A stretch of DNA of 58,068 bases from Spirochaetales bacterium (lineage in GTDB: Bacteria; Spirochaetota; Spirochaetia; JAFGDJ01), in contig JAFGDJ010000040.1 in assembly GCA_016932135.1 (NCBI GenBank), positions 1 to 58,068 on the forward strand. The letters run 5' to 3'. Below, piece after piece: positions 27,424-36,789 of this stretch. A model generated the notes under the pieces. That model was given only the letters and a program-made list of their open reading frames with translations. It had not been told where the DNA came from and did no database searches. Both the position numbers and the translations under genes were made by a program. How positions within the stretch are numbered: position 1 is the stretch's first letter; the number at the start of each line of letters is the position of its first letter.

Positions 27424-27452
27424 ATAGTAACTTTATTATATTTCCTGGTCAA
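27424..27452 (-). promoter_or_regulatory. Promoter of pepT, leaderless
   Basis: Minus-strand TTGACC (27452-27447), 17 bases, TACTAT (27429-27424); the -10 ends 6 bases before ATG 27417. A consensus TATAAT also lies inside the spacer (27441-27436) but has no -35 partner. Confidence 0.5.
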
Positions 27453-27673
27453 TAAAAGAATTCGCCGGAAACCGGACGCAACCTCGATCAAAAACCAAAA
27501 AGCATTCCTCTCATTTTATCATGTAGGAATAATTAATAGACGCGATGTAACTGTTTCCGAGGACTTTTGACTTCATCCGGGGAACATGTTCCAATTGCGA
27601 CTGAAGGTACAACCATGCCATGATGAGAGATAAAGAAATGAAAGACATGGATCGGGGTTCCCGGGAGGAACGA
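27453..27673. other. Intergenic region pepT-leuS with a 12-base palindrome
   Basis: The gap between the two divergent start codons, 292 bases, is the largest non-coding stretch in the window. It holds a perfect palindrome GGAACATGTTCC at 27581-27592. The GAAC/GTTC half-sites are only 2 bases apart, so it is not the Gram-positive LexA box, which needs 4. No RNA gene, T-box leader (no AGGGTGG-type motif) or convincing small protein is visible. Confidence 0.4.
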
Positions 27674-27702
27674 TTGACCCTTAGGCGGTCAGTCGATATG
27701 AT
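27674..27702 (+). promoter_or_regulatory. Promoter of leuS, leaderless
   Basis: TTGACC (27674-27679), 17 bases, TATGAT (27697-27702); 7 bases then separate it from ATG 27710. No Shine-Dalgarno lies between. Confidence 0.6.
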
Positions 27703-27709
27703 TCGACCT

Positions 27710-30127
27710 ATGAGCAAATATCCTTTTACATCCATTGAAAAGAAATGGCAGGACTACTGGGAACGGGAAAAGACCTTTAAAGCCGTGGAAGATCCTTCGG
27801 TTCCCAAGGAAAAACGCCGATACGTCCTGGATATGTTTCCCTACCCATCCTCCCAGGGGCTGCACGTGGGCCATCCGGAAGGGTACACCGCCACGGATAT
27901 CTATTGCCGCTACCTGCGGATGAACGGTTTCTCCGTCCTCCACCCCATGGGGTTCGACGCCTTCGGCTTACCGGCGGAAAACTACGCCATAAAAACCGGC
28001 ACCCACCCGAGAATCTCCACGGAAGGAAACATCGACAAGTTCCGTGCCCAGATCAAGGCTTTGGGGTTCTCCTACGACTGGGACCGGGAGGTTTCCACCC
28101 ACACGGACGATTATTATAAGTGGACCCAGTGGATCTTCCTGCAGCTCTTTAAGAAGGGCCTGGCCTACGAAGCCGCAACTCCCATCAACTGGTGCCCTTC
28201 CTGCAAGACCGGCCTGGCCAACGAAGAGGTGAAAGACGGCTGCTGTGAACGCTGCGGTGAGCCGGTAACCCGGAAAAATATCAGGCAGTGGATCCTGAAA
28301 ATCACCGAATACGCCGAACGGCTGTTACAGGACCTGGACCTGCTCGACTGGCCCGAACCGATAAAGCTGATGCAGCGGAACTGGATAGGAAGAAGCGAGG
28401 GAGCCAACGTCACGTTTGCCCTGGAGAACCACGAGGACTCTCTTATGGTATTCACCACCCGGCCGGACACCCTTTTCGGTGCCACCTACATGGTGCTGGC
28501 CCCGGAACACCATCTGGTGAAAAAAATTACCACGGCGGAACACCGGCAGGCGGTAGAAGACTACATCGAACAGGCAAACCGAAAGTCGGACCTGGAACGG
28601 ACCGACCTGGCCAAGGAGAAAACCGGTGTGTTCACCGGAGCCTGCGCGATTAATCCGGTAAACGGGAAAAAGATCCCCATCTGGATCTCCGATTATATTC
28701 TTATCTCCTACGGTACCGGGGCCATCATGGCCGTACCGGCCCACGACGAACGGGACTTTGAGTTTGCCAAAAAATTTGATCTGCCCATCATCCAGGTGGT
28801 GTCCGAAGACGGCAGCCTCCATGACATGAAAGAAGCCTCTGCCGGGGACGGTATCGCCGTCAACTCGGGGGAATTCGACGGGCTGCCCACAAAGGAGTTC
28901 AAAAAGCGAATCATTGCCTGGCTATCCGAACGAGGCCTGGGCGAGGCGACGGTGAACTATAAACTCAGGGACTGGATTTTTTCCCGGCAGCGTTACTGGG
29001 GAGAGCCGATCCCCATTGTTCATTGCCCCGTCTGCGGTATCGTGCCGGTGCCGGAGAAGGATCTGCCCCTCCGGCTGCCGGAAGTTGAAAGTTATACCCC
29101 CACGGGAACCGGAGAATCCCCCTTGGCCGGCATTGAAGAGTGGGTCAACACCACCTGCCCCGTCTGCGGCGGACCAGCCAAGAGGGAAACCAACACCATG
29201 CCTCAATGGGCCGGTTCCTGCTGGTACTACCTCAGGTTTCTCGATCCAAAAAACGACGGCATATTCGTCTCCCAGGAAAGGCTGGCCTACTGGATGCCCG
29301 TGGACCTCTACGTAGGCGGGGCGGAACACGCGGTGCTTCATTTACTCTACGCCCGGTTTTGGCACAAGGTCCTTTACGACCTGGGTCACGTAAACACCCC
29401 GGAACCCTTCCTGAAACTGGTAAACCAGGGAATGATCCTCGGCGAGGGGGGGGTCAAGATGTCCAAATCCCTGGGGAACGTCATAAATCCCGATGAGATT
29501 ATTCAGGCTTACGGCGCCGATTCCATGCGGATGTACGAGATGTTCATGGGGCCCCTGGAAGTATCAAAACCCTGGTCAACCCGGGGCCTGGTGGGTGTCC
29601 ATCGCTTCCTGGACAGAATCTGGAGAATTGCCCTGCGCCCCTTAAGCGAGGAGAACCCGTCGGAAGACCTGGTGAAGCTGCTTCACAAAACCGTGAAAAA
29701 GGTAACCCATGACACCGCCGGTCTCGAGTTCAACACGGCCATCGCCCAGATGATGATCTTCATCAATGAGCTCTATAAAACGGAGACCAACTACCGGGAT
29801 ATGTGGGAAACCTTTACCCTTCTCTTAAGCCCCTACGCACCTCACCTGGGGGAGGAACTCTGGGAAAAGCTGGAGAAAAAACCTTCCGTTTCTCGGCAGT
29901 CCTGGCCTGCCTGGGATGAAGAGCTTACCCGGGAATCGGAAGTTACCGTGGTACTGCAGATAAACGGTAAAACCAGGGCGAAGGAAGATCTGCCGGCGGG
30001 TATATCGGAAAAAAGGATGAAGGAAATCGCCCTGAGTAACGGGAGGATCCGGGAACTCCTGGCTGGAAAAAAAGTCATCAAGATTATTACGGTCCCCGGA
30101 AAGCTGGTGAACCTTGTCGCGAAATAA
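27710..30127 (+). CDS. leuS: Leucyl-tRNA synthetase
   Basis: The class Ia enzyme charges tRNA-Leu. It has 805 residues from ATG 27710 ([20 protein letters not shown]), the usual bacterial length. The HIGH motif is HVGH in [13 protein letters not shown] near residue 45, the KMSKS loop is KMSKSLGN near 584, the editing domain (CP1) contains [20 protein letters not shown], and two CxxC zinc-like pairs are present. The frame is open for 30 codons upstream, but a promoter lies inside that stretch and its -10 ends 7 bases before ATG 27710, so the extension is rejected. Its 3' end overlaps the M24 peptidase start. Confidence 0.98.
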   Translation: MSKYPFTSIEKKWQDYWEREKTFKAVEDPSVPKEKRRYVLDMFPYPSSQGLHVGHPEGYTATDIYCRYLRMNGFSVLHPMGFDAFGLPAENYAIKTGTHPRISTEGNIDKFRAQIKALGFSYDWDREVSTHTDDYYKWTQWIFLQLFKKGLAYEAATPINWCPSCKTGLANEEVKDGCCERCGEPVTRKNIRQWILKITEYAERLLQDLDLLDWPEPIKLMQRNWIGRSEGANVTFALENHEDSLMVFTTRPDTLFGATYMVLAPEHHLVKKITTAEHRQAVEDYIEQANRKSDLERTDLAKEKTGVFTGACAINPVNGKKIPIWISDYILISYGTGAIMAVPAHDERDFEFAKKFDLPIIQVVSEDGSLHDMKEASAGDGIAVNSGEFDGLPTKEFKKRIIAWLSERGLGEATVNYKLRDWIFSRQRYWGEPIPIVHCPVCGIVPVPEKDLPLRLPEVESYTPTGTGESPLAGIEEWVNTTCPVCGGPAKRETNTMPQWAGSCWYYLRFLDPKNDGIFVSQERLAYWMPVDLYVGGAEHAVLHLLYARFWHKVLYDLGHVNTPEPFLKLVNQGMILGEGGVKMSKSLGNVINPDEIIQAYGADSMRMYEMFMGPLEVSKPWSTRGLVGVHRFLDRIWRIALRPLSEENPSEDLVKLLHKTVKKVTHDTAGLEFNTAIAQMMIFINELYKTETNYRDMWETFTLLLSPYAPHLGEELWEKLEKKPSVSRQSWPAWDEELTRESEVTVVLQINGKTRAKEDLPAGISEKRMKEIALSNGRIRELLAGKKVIKIITVPGKLVNLVAK

Positions 30128-31241
30128 ATACGAAGAAAGACAGGCCGAGGTGGCGGAATGGCTCGCTGAAGCCGGGCTGGATGTCTTGGTCCTGGAAGAC
30201 ACGGAGGGGCGGCGCTGCTCCTCCGTGAGGTACCTCACCGGGTTACCCCAGGACGGAATACTCTTCATCTTCCGAAACGGCCGAACCGTTCTCAGCCCCT
30301 GGGATGTCATTCTGGCGAAACGGACCGCCTGGGCTTCGGATATCACAGCCCTCTCCGAGTTCGACAGAACCACCGAAAAAGTCCTGGCCGGTATCCTGGC
30401 CCGGGAAGGCTTCAGTCAAGGCAGCCGCCTGGAACTATCCCTTGCCACCCCCTACTCAGTCTTCATGAAACTTCAGAAAGCCTGTCCTGATGTCATCTTC
30501 TCCTGCCCGGAGAAAGGGATTGAAGCAAAGATTAAGGAACGCCGGGCCCTGAAGGACCCGGAAGAGCTGAGCTTTCTCCGGAAAGCCGCCGAGATAACCA
30601 ACGAGGTGCTGGTCCTGCTGGAGGAAAAGTTTAAAACGGGAGACCCGGTAACCGAATTGGACCTGGCTATGTTCATCGAGGCTGAGGGCCGCCAAAGGGG
30701 GGCCGAGGGGACCGGTTTCGAGACCCTGGCGGCCGGACCGGAACGAAGTTTCGGTATTCACGCCTTTCCCGCCTATACCAGGGGACCTCACGCCACGGAG
30801 GGTCTTTCCATCCTGGACTTCGGATTCCTGTACCAGGGATACACCAGCGACGTCACCATGACGGTTGCCCGGGGAAAACTCTCTCCGAAGCAGGAAAAAA
30901 TGATCAACCTGGTGCAGAAGGCCTATGACAATGCGGTGAAACAGGCGGTACCCGGGGCTCTGATCAGGGACATCTGCCGGAAAGTGGACAATACCTTCGC
31001 CGTCGAGGGCTTTTTTATGCCCCACTCCCTGGGCCACGGCATCGGCCTGGATGCCCATGAGGCACCGATGGTGTCCACCAGGGCCGACGAGAAGGCGGTT
31101 TTACAGCCGGGCATGGTCATTACCATCGAACCCGGGCTTTACGCCGCCGACACCGGTGGTGTCCGGCTGGAAAACGATCTGCTTATTACAGAAAACGGGT
31201 CGGAACTGCTGACTCGGTCCCGGATTCTGCGGCTTTCCTAG
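30114..31241 (+). CDS. M24 family aminopeptidase (Xaa-Pro dipeptidase/aminopeptidase P type)
   Basis: A 375-residue cytosolic metallopeptidase of the pita-bread fold that removes residues next to proline or processes N-termini. A creatinase-like N-domain covers about 1-130. The metal ligands are all present in the C-domain: Asp in LDFGF, Asp in YTSDVTM, His in [12 protein letters not shown], Glu in ITIEPGLY and Glu in RLENDLLI. The likely start is TTG 30114, overlapping the leuS end by 14 bases, since no ATG or GTG fits the N-domain. The stop shares the palindrome CTAG with the stop of the convergent lipoprotein gene. Confidence 0.9.
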   Translation: MSRNKYEERQAEVAEWLAEAGLDVLVLEDTEGRRCSSVRYLTGLPQDGILFIFRNGRTVLSPWDVILAKRTAWASDITALSEFDRTTEKVLAGILAREGFSQGSRLELSLATPYSVFMKLQKACPDVIFSCPEKGIEAKIKERRALKDPEELSFLRKAAEITNEVLVLLEEKFKTGDPVTELDLAMFIEAEGRQRGAEGTGFETLAAGPERSFGIHAFPAYTRGPHATEGLSILDFGFLYQGYTSDVTMTVARGKLSPKQEKMINLVQKAYDNAVKQAVPGALIRDICRKVDNTFAVEGFFMPHSLGHGIGLDAHEAPMVSTRADEKAVLQPGMVITIEPGLYAADTGGVRLENDLLITENGSELLTRSRILRLS

Positions 31242-31972
31242 GGCCGGAACACCGCCGACCAGGAATCCCCCTTAATATACAGATCCAGAACGGTGTCTTC
31301 CTCCCGGGAATGAAAGCGGTGATACCCTTCCCACAGGTTAGTGAACTCCAGGTTACCCTCGGCATTGGTGGAGACCGGAGCCATAAAGGGATTATCCGGA
31401 ACCCAGGTTCCCTCCGGTGACGGGATGGTGGCGCTTTTATCTTCATAGGCCGACAGGGCATAAACGGAAAACTGCCCGTAGGAAAGAAAGCGAAGAGCTT
31501 TTTCCATATCCACCTTCCACGGGTTCCCTTCCCCCTCTCTGAACACCTCTGAAAAAAGACGATCCACATTCAAGGCTTCCACCACCTCCCAGGAAGGAGT
31601 GAGACGAAACAGCAGTAAGGCCGTCCATCCCTTTTCCCAGGAAAAGCACAGGCGTCCCCGATCATCCAGATCCCCGGGAATCACGGCGCCGGCGGGGAGA
31701 GTTCCCCCCGCGGGGTAAAGGAGAACCGGGAAGTTGGTTCTGCGGGGAAGGATGACGGACAGATCCTCCGGAAGGCCGGAGTAGACAACCTCTTCCATCG
31801 CGCCGGTATCCGTCCGAAAGACCAGGCGAAACCCGTTATCCCAGGACCGGTGTTCCCAGGCCTGAGGCCACGGAGGCAGGCAATAAGAAAGACTGAGATC
31901 TTCCCGAAAGAAAGAACAGCCGGAGAAGAGTCGAAGCATCAGGAGAATGGAAAGAAAAATCGGTCTTTTCAT
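31238..31972 (-). CDS. Lipoprotein of unknown function
   Basis: From ATG 31972 the product has 244 residues, with a signal peptide ending LRLFSGC and Cys19 as probable lipid site. The mature part is rich in Trp, Phe and Pro (LPPWPQAWEHRSWDNGFRLVF) and ends in a beta-rich region (NLEFTNLWEGYHRFHSREEDTVLDLYI). No known domain is recognised. It lies 20 bases downstream of the DUF4416 gene on the same strand, with no obvious Shine-Dalgarno. Its stop codon TAG is the complement of the M24 peptidase stop, both within CTAG at 31238-31241. Confidence 0.75.
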   Translation of the reverse strand: MKRPIFLSILLMLRLFSGCSFFREDLSLSYCLPPWPQAWEHRSWDNGFRLVFRTDTGAMEEVVYSGLPEDLSVILPRRTNFPVLLYPAGGTLPAGAVIPGDLDDRGRLCFSWEKGWTALLLFRLTPSWEVVEALNVDRLFSEVFREGEGNPWKVDMEKALRFLSYGQFSVYALSAYEDKSATIPSPEGTWVPDNPFMAPVSTNAEGNLEFTNLWEGYHRFHSREEDTVLDLYIKGDSWSAVFRP

Positions 31973-31992
31973 AAAAGACGTATACGGGCTCT

Positions 31993-32523
31993 TCAGGGGG
32001 AATGCTTCAATTGTGAACAAAGAATCGTTCGGATTTCCGAGAGAATTGTTTTGTAGCCTTCGGTCCGATAGTCGGGATAGGTCCAGGGCAGGTCATGGAA
32101 AGCTCCCTTTCGGTACAACAAGGTTATCTCACCGTAGATTCCGTCTGAAAGGGGTATGCGATGGCTGTGGTTTTTCGTTGTAGCGAGAATCAGCGAATGG
32201 AGGGTTAAAACCCCCGGGTCCAGGTTGACTCCCCGTCCCCCGGGGGAAGGAAAACGCTCTTCGGCACGGTTGGAAAGGATTTTGTACTCCCAGAGCCGGG
32301 AGGGGCAGATAAGATCTTGAAAGGAAACGAAACAACGGGAGAGACCGGAACCCATCTCACCGGTATAATAATCGGTAAAAGTGAAAGGGATGGCGTCGCT
32401 CCAAAAATCTATCGGCCCGAAAGCCTCTGCCAGTACAGGTCTGAATGTCTCGGGGGGATATTCGGGGGCATAAAGCACCCCCAGAATAAGTTTCGCCGGA
32501 GGAAAAGGTTCCCTTTCACCCAT
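31993..32523 (-). CDS. DUF4416 family protein
   Basis: The start is taken as ATG 32523, with AGAGGA about 9 bases upstream; the frame extends to 32607 but the family begins near GEREPFPPAKLILGVLYAPE. The 176-residue product contains the DUF4416 pattern: KLILGVLYAPE, FTDYYTGEMGSGLSRCFVSF, NRAEERF, NLDPGVLTLHSLILATTKN, IPLSDGIYGEITLLYRKG and LPWTYPDYRTE. The biochemical role of this family is unknown. It is divergent from the 472-residue unknown gene, with only 67 bases between the starts, and is followed by a lipoprotein gene. Confidence 0.85.
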   Translation of the reverse strand: MGEREPFPPAKLILGVLYAPEYPPETFRPVLAEAFGPIDFWSDAIPFTFTDYYTGEMGSGLSRCFVSFQDLICPSRLWEYKILSNRAEERFPSPGGRGVNLDPGVLTLHSLILATTKNHSHRIPLSDGIYGEITLLYRKGAFHDLPWTYPDYRTEGYKTILSEIRTILCSQLKHSP

Positions 32524-32552
32524 AGTTCCGTCCTCTTCACCAGGGAAAAGCG

Positions 32553-32581
32553 TTGCGTGATCATCAATTTTATCCCATAAT
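32553..32581 (+). promoter_or_regulatory. Promoter of the helical unknown gene, near-leaderless
   Basis: TTGCGT (32553-32558), 17 bases, CATAAT (32576-32581), ending 9 bases before ATG 32591. No Shine-Dalgarno is seen. Confidence 0.45.
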
Positions 32582-32590
32582 ACCTGGTAT

Positions 32591-34009
32591 ATGGAAGATA
32601 CGAACACCTATCTGGAAACTCTGGAAGCGGCTCTGGAAAAAAAATACAGCGACCTGGAAAACCGCTGTATCCGCGTTCTCAAGGAATCCTTTCGAAAATA
32701 TCACCAGGCCTTTAAAAATTATTATGACCTCTTGGTCAGAAAGGCTCTTATTGCGGAAGACCCCTATAAATTCGAACTCAAGGTGTCTTCCCTGGAGGTT
32801 CCCCCCAAGGGTCCAATCTCAGATTCGGAAAAGACCGTAGAAATGGGGAAGCGCCTCTCGGCTTTCGAGATTCAGCTCGATTTTCTGAATAACTATTATC
32901 AATTTAAAACCGAGGAACTGGACCTCAAGCAGATTAAAATCCTCGCCGGTTTATGCCAGTACATCCTCTGGGACCGGATGTCCCCGGGCAGCAATAGTCT
33001 CAACACCCGGGTGCTTGCCGATCTTTCCGAGAAGGTAAAACAGGGGAACGACTCCCTTTCCTCCGGTATCCTTTCAGACGGCGAAAAACAGATGGCGGAA
33101 GCCTCCAGGGAAATTATGGCGTCCCTGAAGGAGATCATGTTCTACCATAAACAATATTATAAGATTCTCCTGCGAAAAACCGTATTCCCCGCCGCTAAGA
33201 TCGACACTTTAATGGTGGAATCCTATCGGGATGAGGCCTTTAAAAAGGTTAAACACGCCTTCGCCGAAACCCTGCGAAACGAAGCCTTCTATCCCGAGTT
33301 GGTTCAGGAGGTCCTGGACGAAGACTATACCCCGTCGGGGGCCACCCTGAAAAACGATATTCTGACCCACCTGGCGGTCGAGGCAAAGGAGAAACCCAAA
33401 CGGCAGGGGGTAGACTACCGGTCTATCCTGATGGACGCGGTAAAAGCCCTTGGCATGGCGGGGCCGTCCCTTTACAACGCCGGTCTGAAAGCCAACGATA
33501 ATCTTGTTCTCCTTCAATCCAAGAAAATCTCCATATCCGAGCGTTTCCGCCTCTGGCTGCAACGGGTTGTTCAGAAAACCGAAGAATCCATGGTCTACGA
33601 CATCGAGTATTTTGATGAAAAGACCTCTTCATCAAAAACCATGAAACTGGATATAAAAAAATTCCTTGAGAAAACCCTTTCCCGGGGAAAACTGCTCCAG
33701 TCGGTTTCGAATAAAATGTCTCCCCGGTATCAAAAACTGGAAAACGCCGACGAAGGGGATGTCTATTCATTTCTGGAAAAACAGATTATGGAAGTTCAGA
33801 CGATCCTTCATACCTTAACGGCCCTGGATACTTTTTTTAAAACCGAGGTGCAGCGGGACCAGCGAAAACAGGTAAAAGGGTTAAAACTGGAAATAACCGC
33901 CATAAAAAACAACCTGCTGAAAGCAAACCAGAAACGTTATGAATATGTCTCCCGGAAGGAGGAGATGGAGCAGTTAAAAAAACTGGGGATCAATATAAAC
34001 GATGATTAA
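32591..34009 (+). CDS. Helical cytoplasmic protein of unknown function
   Basis: The 472-residue product has no signal peptide or membrane segment. It is almost wholly helical and charged, with likely coiled coils at about 10-50 and at the C-terminus (about 415-470, DQRKQVKGLKLEITAIKNNL). Internal parts such as LMDAVKALGMAGPSLYNAG and SERFRLWLQRVVQKTEESMV match no family I know. It stands alone: divergent from DUF4416 and convergent with the aromatic biosynthesis fusion, from which only 6 bases separate it. A short GGGG/CCCC hairpin spans the convergent gap at about 34010-34024. Confidence 0.8.
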   Translation: MEDTNTYLETLEAALEKKYSDLENRCIRVLKESFRKYHQAFKNYYDLLVRKALIAEDPYKFELKVSSLEVPPKGPISDSEKTVEMGKRLSAFEIQLDFLNNYYQFKTEELDLKQIKILAGLCQYILWDRMSPGSNSLNTRVLADLSEKVKQGNDSLSSGILSDGEKQMAEASREIMASLKEIMFYHKQYYKILLRKTVFPAAKIDTLMVESYRDEAFKKVKHAFAETLRNEAFYPELVQEVLDEDYTPSGATLKNDILTHLAVEAKEKPKRQGVDYRSILMDAVKALGMAGPSLYNAGLKANDNLVLLQSKKISISERFRLWLQRVVQKTEESMVYDIEYFDEKTSSSKTMKLDIKKFLEKTLSRGKLLQSVSNKMSPRYQKLENADEGDVYSFLEKQIMEVQTILHTLTALDTFFKTEVQRDQRKQVKGLKLEITAIKNNLLKANQKRYEYVSRKEEMEQLKKLGININDD

Positions 34010-34015
34010 GGGGAA

Positions 34016-35911
34016 TCACACCCCACCCTGCCTGTACCAGCCGAGAATACGAAAATCCTCAACCCCTTCTTTCAGCTTCTCCGCTGCCTGAGTAAACCGA
34101 TCCACCTTACCGGTGATGTCCAGGTCGATATAAAACATATATTGCCAGGGACGTCCGTGAATTGGTCGGGATTCCAGTTTCTTCATATTCAAATCCCGGT
34201 TTACCAGCTCTGAAAGACAATGAAACAGAGCCCCCGGTTTGTCCACCGCGGAAAAGACAAAGGATACTTTATTAATTTCCTCCGGAGTGGGTTCTTCCAG
34301 ACGGGAACAGATAAAAAACCGGGTGTAGTTATTGGGATTCGTCTCCAGGCCTTCCTTCAGAACGGCCATCCCATACACGGCGGCAGCCTTCTCACCGGCG
34401 ATGGCTGCCCAATCCTCCCGGTTTTCAGCAGCCACATGGGCCACCGACCCGGCGGTATCATAAAATGGCACCCGTTCCAAACCGGGATATTTGTCCAGGA
34501 AAGCGGCACATTGAGCCAACCCCTGGGGGTGAGAAAAGACCCGCTTTAGTTTTTCGATCTTCGTCCCTTTTTTCCCGATGAGGTTGTGGACAATGCGAAG
34601 GGTTTTTTCCCCGACAATTTTGATATCCGGATAGCGTAATAAAAGGTCGTAGTTCTCATGGATCGATCCGGTGAGGCTGTTTTCAATGGGCAGGATGCCG
34701 TACCTGGCTTTTCCATCCAGCACCGCGCGAAACACTTCCTCGAAGGAGCCGCAGGGGAAGATGTCATGATCAATATGAAAGAAATAACGCTCCAGAGCCT
34801 CCTCGCTGTACGCGCCGGGCTCCCCCTGAAAAGCCACTACCGTTTTTCCTCCGGTAAAAGCCTTATCCACCGCCCACAGGGGATGTTTTTCCGGAAGATG
34901 CTCGATTTCCTTTCCGATAACCGGAGAAAGGGCTTCCAGGTCACGCATGAGTTTTTCAAACTGCTCGGGATATAATGACTGAGGTCCGTCTGAAAGCGCG
35001 TGTTCAGGATCGGTATGAACCTCTACTATTAAACCGTCAGCCCCCGCCGCGATTCCCGCCAAAGCCATGGGAGGGACCTTTTCCCTGATTCCCGTGGCGT
35101 GACTGGGATCGACGATCACCGGCAGGTGGCTGAGCTTTTTAATCACCGGGATAGCCGAAAGATCCAGGGTGTTCCGGGTGTAGGTCTCAAAGGTCCTGAT
35201 GCCCCGTTCACAAAGAATCACATCTTCGGTGCCGTGGGCCAGAAGGTACTCCGCCGCCATGAGCCATTCCTCAATCTTGGCGGCCATTCCCCGTTTTAGG
35301 ATAACCGGCAACCCCGCGGCGCCTACTTTTTTCAGTAATTCGAAATTCTGCATGTTCCTGGCGCCGATCTGAAAGACATGGACATAACCGGCCGCCATTT
35401 CCACGGTTTCCGTGGCCACAACTTCCGAAACCACCGGAAGACCTACGGCGTCTCCCGCCTCCCGGAGGTACTGTAGTCCCTCTTCACCCAACCCCTGGAA
35501 GTCATAGGGGCTCGTCCTGGGCTTAAAGGCGCCGCCCCGGAGCATTACCGCGCCTGAAGCTCTCACGGTTTCGGCGATTCGCATCATCTGATCCCGGGAT
35601 TCCACCGCGCAAGGGCCGGCAGCCACGGCAACCCGGCGCCCGCCTATCCTTACCGGACCGAGAGAGATCACGGTGTCTTCCTTTTTCAACTCCCGGGAGG
35701 CAAGCTTATAAGGTTTAGAGATGGGGATAACCCTCTCCACTCCGGGAAGAACCTCCACTTCCCGGGCGTCCATACCGATTAGACCGACGGCGCCCAGAAC
35801 GGTTTCCGCTTCCCCGACGATTTCCCGGATTTTATACCCCTTTCCTTCAAGAAAGGTGATAACACCTTGTTTTTCTTCGGGGTGAATAGATTGTGAAAGC
35901 ACGATTATCAT
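34016..35911 (-). CDS. Fused DAHP synthase and prephenate dehydratase
   Basis: This 631-residue protein joins the first enzyme of the shikimate pathway to the phenylalanine-specific prephenate dehydratase. Residues 1-75 are the ferredoxin-like regulatory domain of type I-beta DAHP synthases. The synthase barrel (about 90-335) has AGPCAVES, LRGGAFKPRTSPY, VILKRGM and VDPSHATG. A linker leads to the dehydratase (about 355-535): VAFQGEPGAYSEEAL, LPIENSLTGSIHENYDLL and NYTRFFI. A C-terminal ACT domain has KLESRPI, the phenylalanine-binding ESRP site. No chorismate mutase domain is seen. ATG 35911 lies 6 bases after the transglycosylase gene, without a clear Shine-Dalgarno. Confidence 0.93.
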   Translation of the reverse strand: MIIVLSQSIHPEEKQGVITFLEGKGYKIREIVGEAETVLGAVGLIGMDAREVEVLPGVERVIPISKPYKLASRELKKEDTVISLGPVRIGGRRVAVAAGPCAVESRDQMMRIAETVRASGAVMLRGGAFKPRTSPYDFQGLGEEGLQYLREAGDAVGLPVVSEVVATETVEMAAGYVHVFQIGARNMQNFELLKKVGAAGLPVILKRGMAAKIEEWLMAAEYLLAHGTEDVILCERGIRTFETYTRNTLDLSAIPVIKKLSHLPVIVDPSHATGIREKVPPMALAGIAAGADGLIVEVHTDPEHALSDGPQSLYPEQFEKLMRDLEALSPVIGKEIEHLPEKHPLWAVDKAFTGGKTVVAFQGEPGAYSEEALERYFFHIDHDIFPCGSFEEVFRAVLDGKARYGILPIENSLTGSIHENYDLLLRYPDIKIVGEKTLRIVHNLIGKKGTKIEKLKRVFSHPQGLAQCAAFLDKYPGLERVPFYDTAGSVAHVAAENREDWAAIAGEKAAAVYGMAVLKEGLETNPNNYTRFFICSRLEEPTPEEINKVSFVFSAVDKPGALFHCLSELVNRDLNMKKLESRPIHGRPWQYMFYIDLDITGKVDRFTQAAEKLKEGVEDFRILGWYRQGGV

Positions 35912-35917
35912 GGTGTG

Positions 35918-36628
35918 CTATTGTACGGATTTCATGTAAGGTTGTACAGCTTTCACCAGACGCGGTTTATCAGATTCCCTTTCCTCCGGGGAGTTTTTCT
36001 TGAACTCCGCGAGAAATTTTTCTTCCATGGCCTCACGAAAGGTAATAATCCGGGAAATATACTCCAGGGTAGAAACAGGAGCGCCCTGGGTCTTTACCCG
36101 TTGATGTCCGGCGTTGTACATGGCCAGGGCTACCAGCTCATTTTCCCCGGTATCAAGACAATAACGAAGGTACCGGATACCCTGCAGAACATTGACCTCC
36201 ACCGAAAAGAAGTCTTCTACCGCCAGATCCGGGAAGGAATTGGAATTCAGTTGAAACAACCCCCTGTCCAGGGAGTTTTCATTGACATTCACCGCCCGGG
36301 GATTATATCCGCTTTCCGCCTTGCAAAGGGAAAAAGCCAGGGAAAGGGGAATGTCATATTCCTCCGCAGCCTGAAGAATAGTCTCCGCGATAATTCGCTT
36401 TCCGGTTTCAGCGGTATAAAAGGTGACCACACTGTTTCGGGTATCGGGATTCCTGTAAAAGAAAAGACCCGGATCACCTTCAATAACCGGTTCTACCAGG
36501 GGCTGTTTTTCCAGGCTGAAGAACTCTTCCGATTTATAGGAAGAGCTCACTTCATTCCGCCCGGAAACCGTACAGGCGAAGAACAAGGGAAGGGCCACAA
36601 TGAGATAAATTTTAGCTTTACGAGTCAT
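35918..36628 (-). CDS. Lipoprotein lytic transglycosylase (SLT domain)
   Basis: The chosen start is ATG 36628 with an AGGAA site upstream, giving 236 residues. The signal ends LPLFFAC, a loose spirochaete-type lipobox with Cys20. The SLT domain occupies about 80-215: the catalytic Glu is in LCKAESGYNPRAVN, followed by DRGLFQLNSNSF and a MYNAG motif. It would cleave peptidoglycan glycan strands at the membrane. Followed after 6 bases by the DAHP synthase-prephenate dehydratase gene, an odd functional pairing. The leader contains a small inverted repeat TCTCTC/GAGAGA at 36662-36680. Confidence 0.85.
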   Translation of the reverse strand: MTRKAKIYLIVALPLFFACTVSGRNEVSSSYKSEEFFSLEKQPLVEPVIEGDPGLFFYRNPDTRNSVVTFYTAETGKRIIAETILQAAEEYDIPLSLAFSLCKAESGYNPRAVNVNENSLDRGLFQLNSNSFPDLAVEDFFSVEVNVLQGIRYLRYCLDTGENELVALAMYNAGHQRVKTQGAPVSTLEYISRIITFREAMEEKFLAEFKKNSPEERESDKPRLVKAVQPYMKSVQ

Positions 36629-36725
36629 ATTCTTATTCCTAGGGATTTTTATCCTGCTATTCTCTCTGAATTTGAGAGATTTTGCATAAATTGGAAAAAA
36701 CGTCAACCCCTCAATCAGCTCTTGG

Positions 36726-36754
36726 TTGACATCGGAACAATCACTCAGTATGCT
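36726..36754 (+). promoter_or_regulatory. Promoter of the MMPL operon
   Basis: Perfect TTGACA (36726-36731), 17 bases, TATGCT (36749-36754). The start would be near 36761, leaving a leader of about 30 bases with AGAGG at 36770-36774, rather far from ATG 36790. Confidence 0.55.
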
Positions 36755-36789
36755 ATTCTTCAAAGGTAAAGAGGCTGCGGTGTGACAAC

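Noticed and set aside
27581..27592. LexA box
   Set aside because: GAAC and GTTC are separated by 2 bases, not the 4 needed by the Gram-positive type site, and leuS is not an SOS gene.
27453..27673. T-box riboswitch in front of leuS
   Set aside because: No T-box sequence or terminator/antiterminator pair is present, and the leuS promoter lies directly at the start codon.
27620..27709. Longer leuS start at base 27620
   Set aside because: The extension has no similarity to LeuS N-termini and contains the predicted promoter; ATG 27710 starts the usual sequence.
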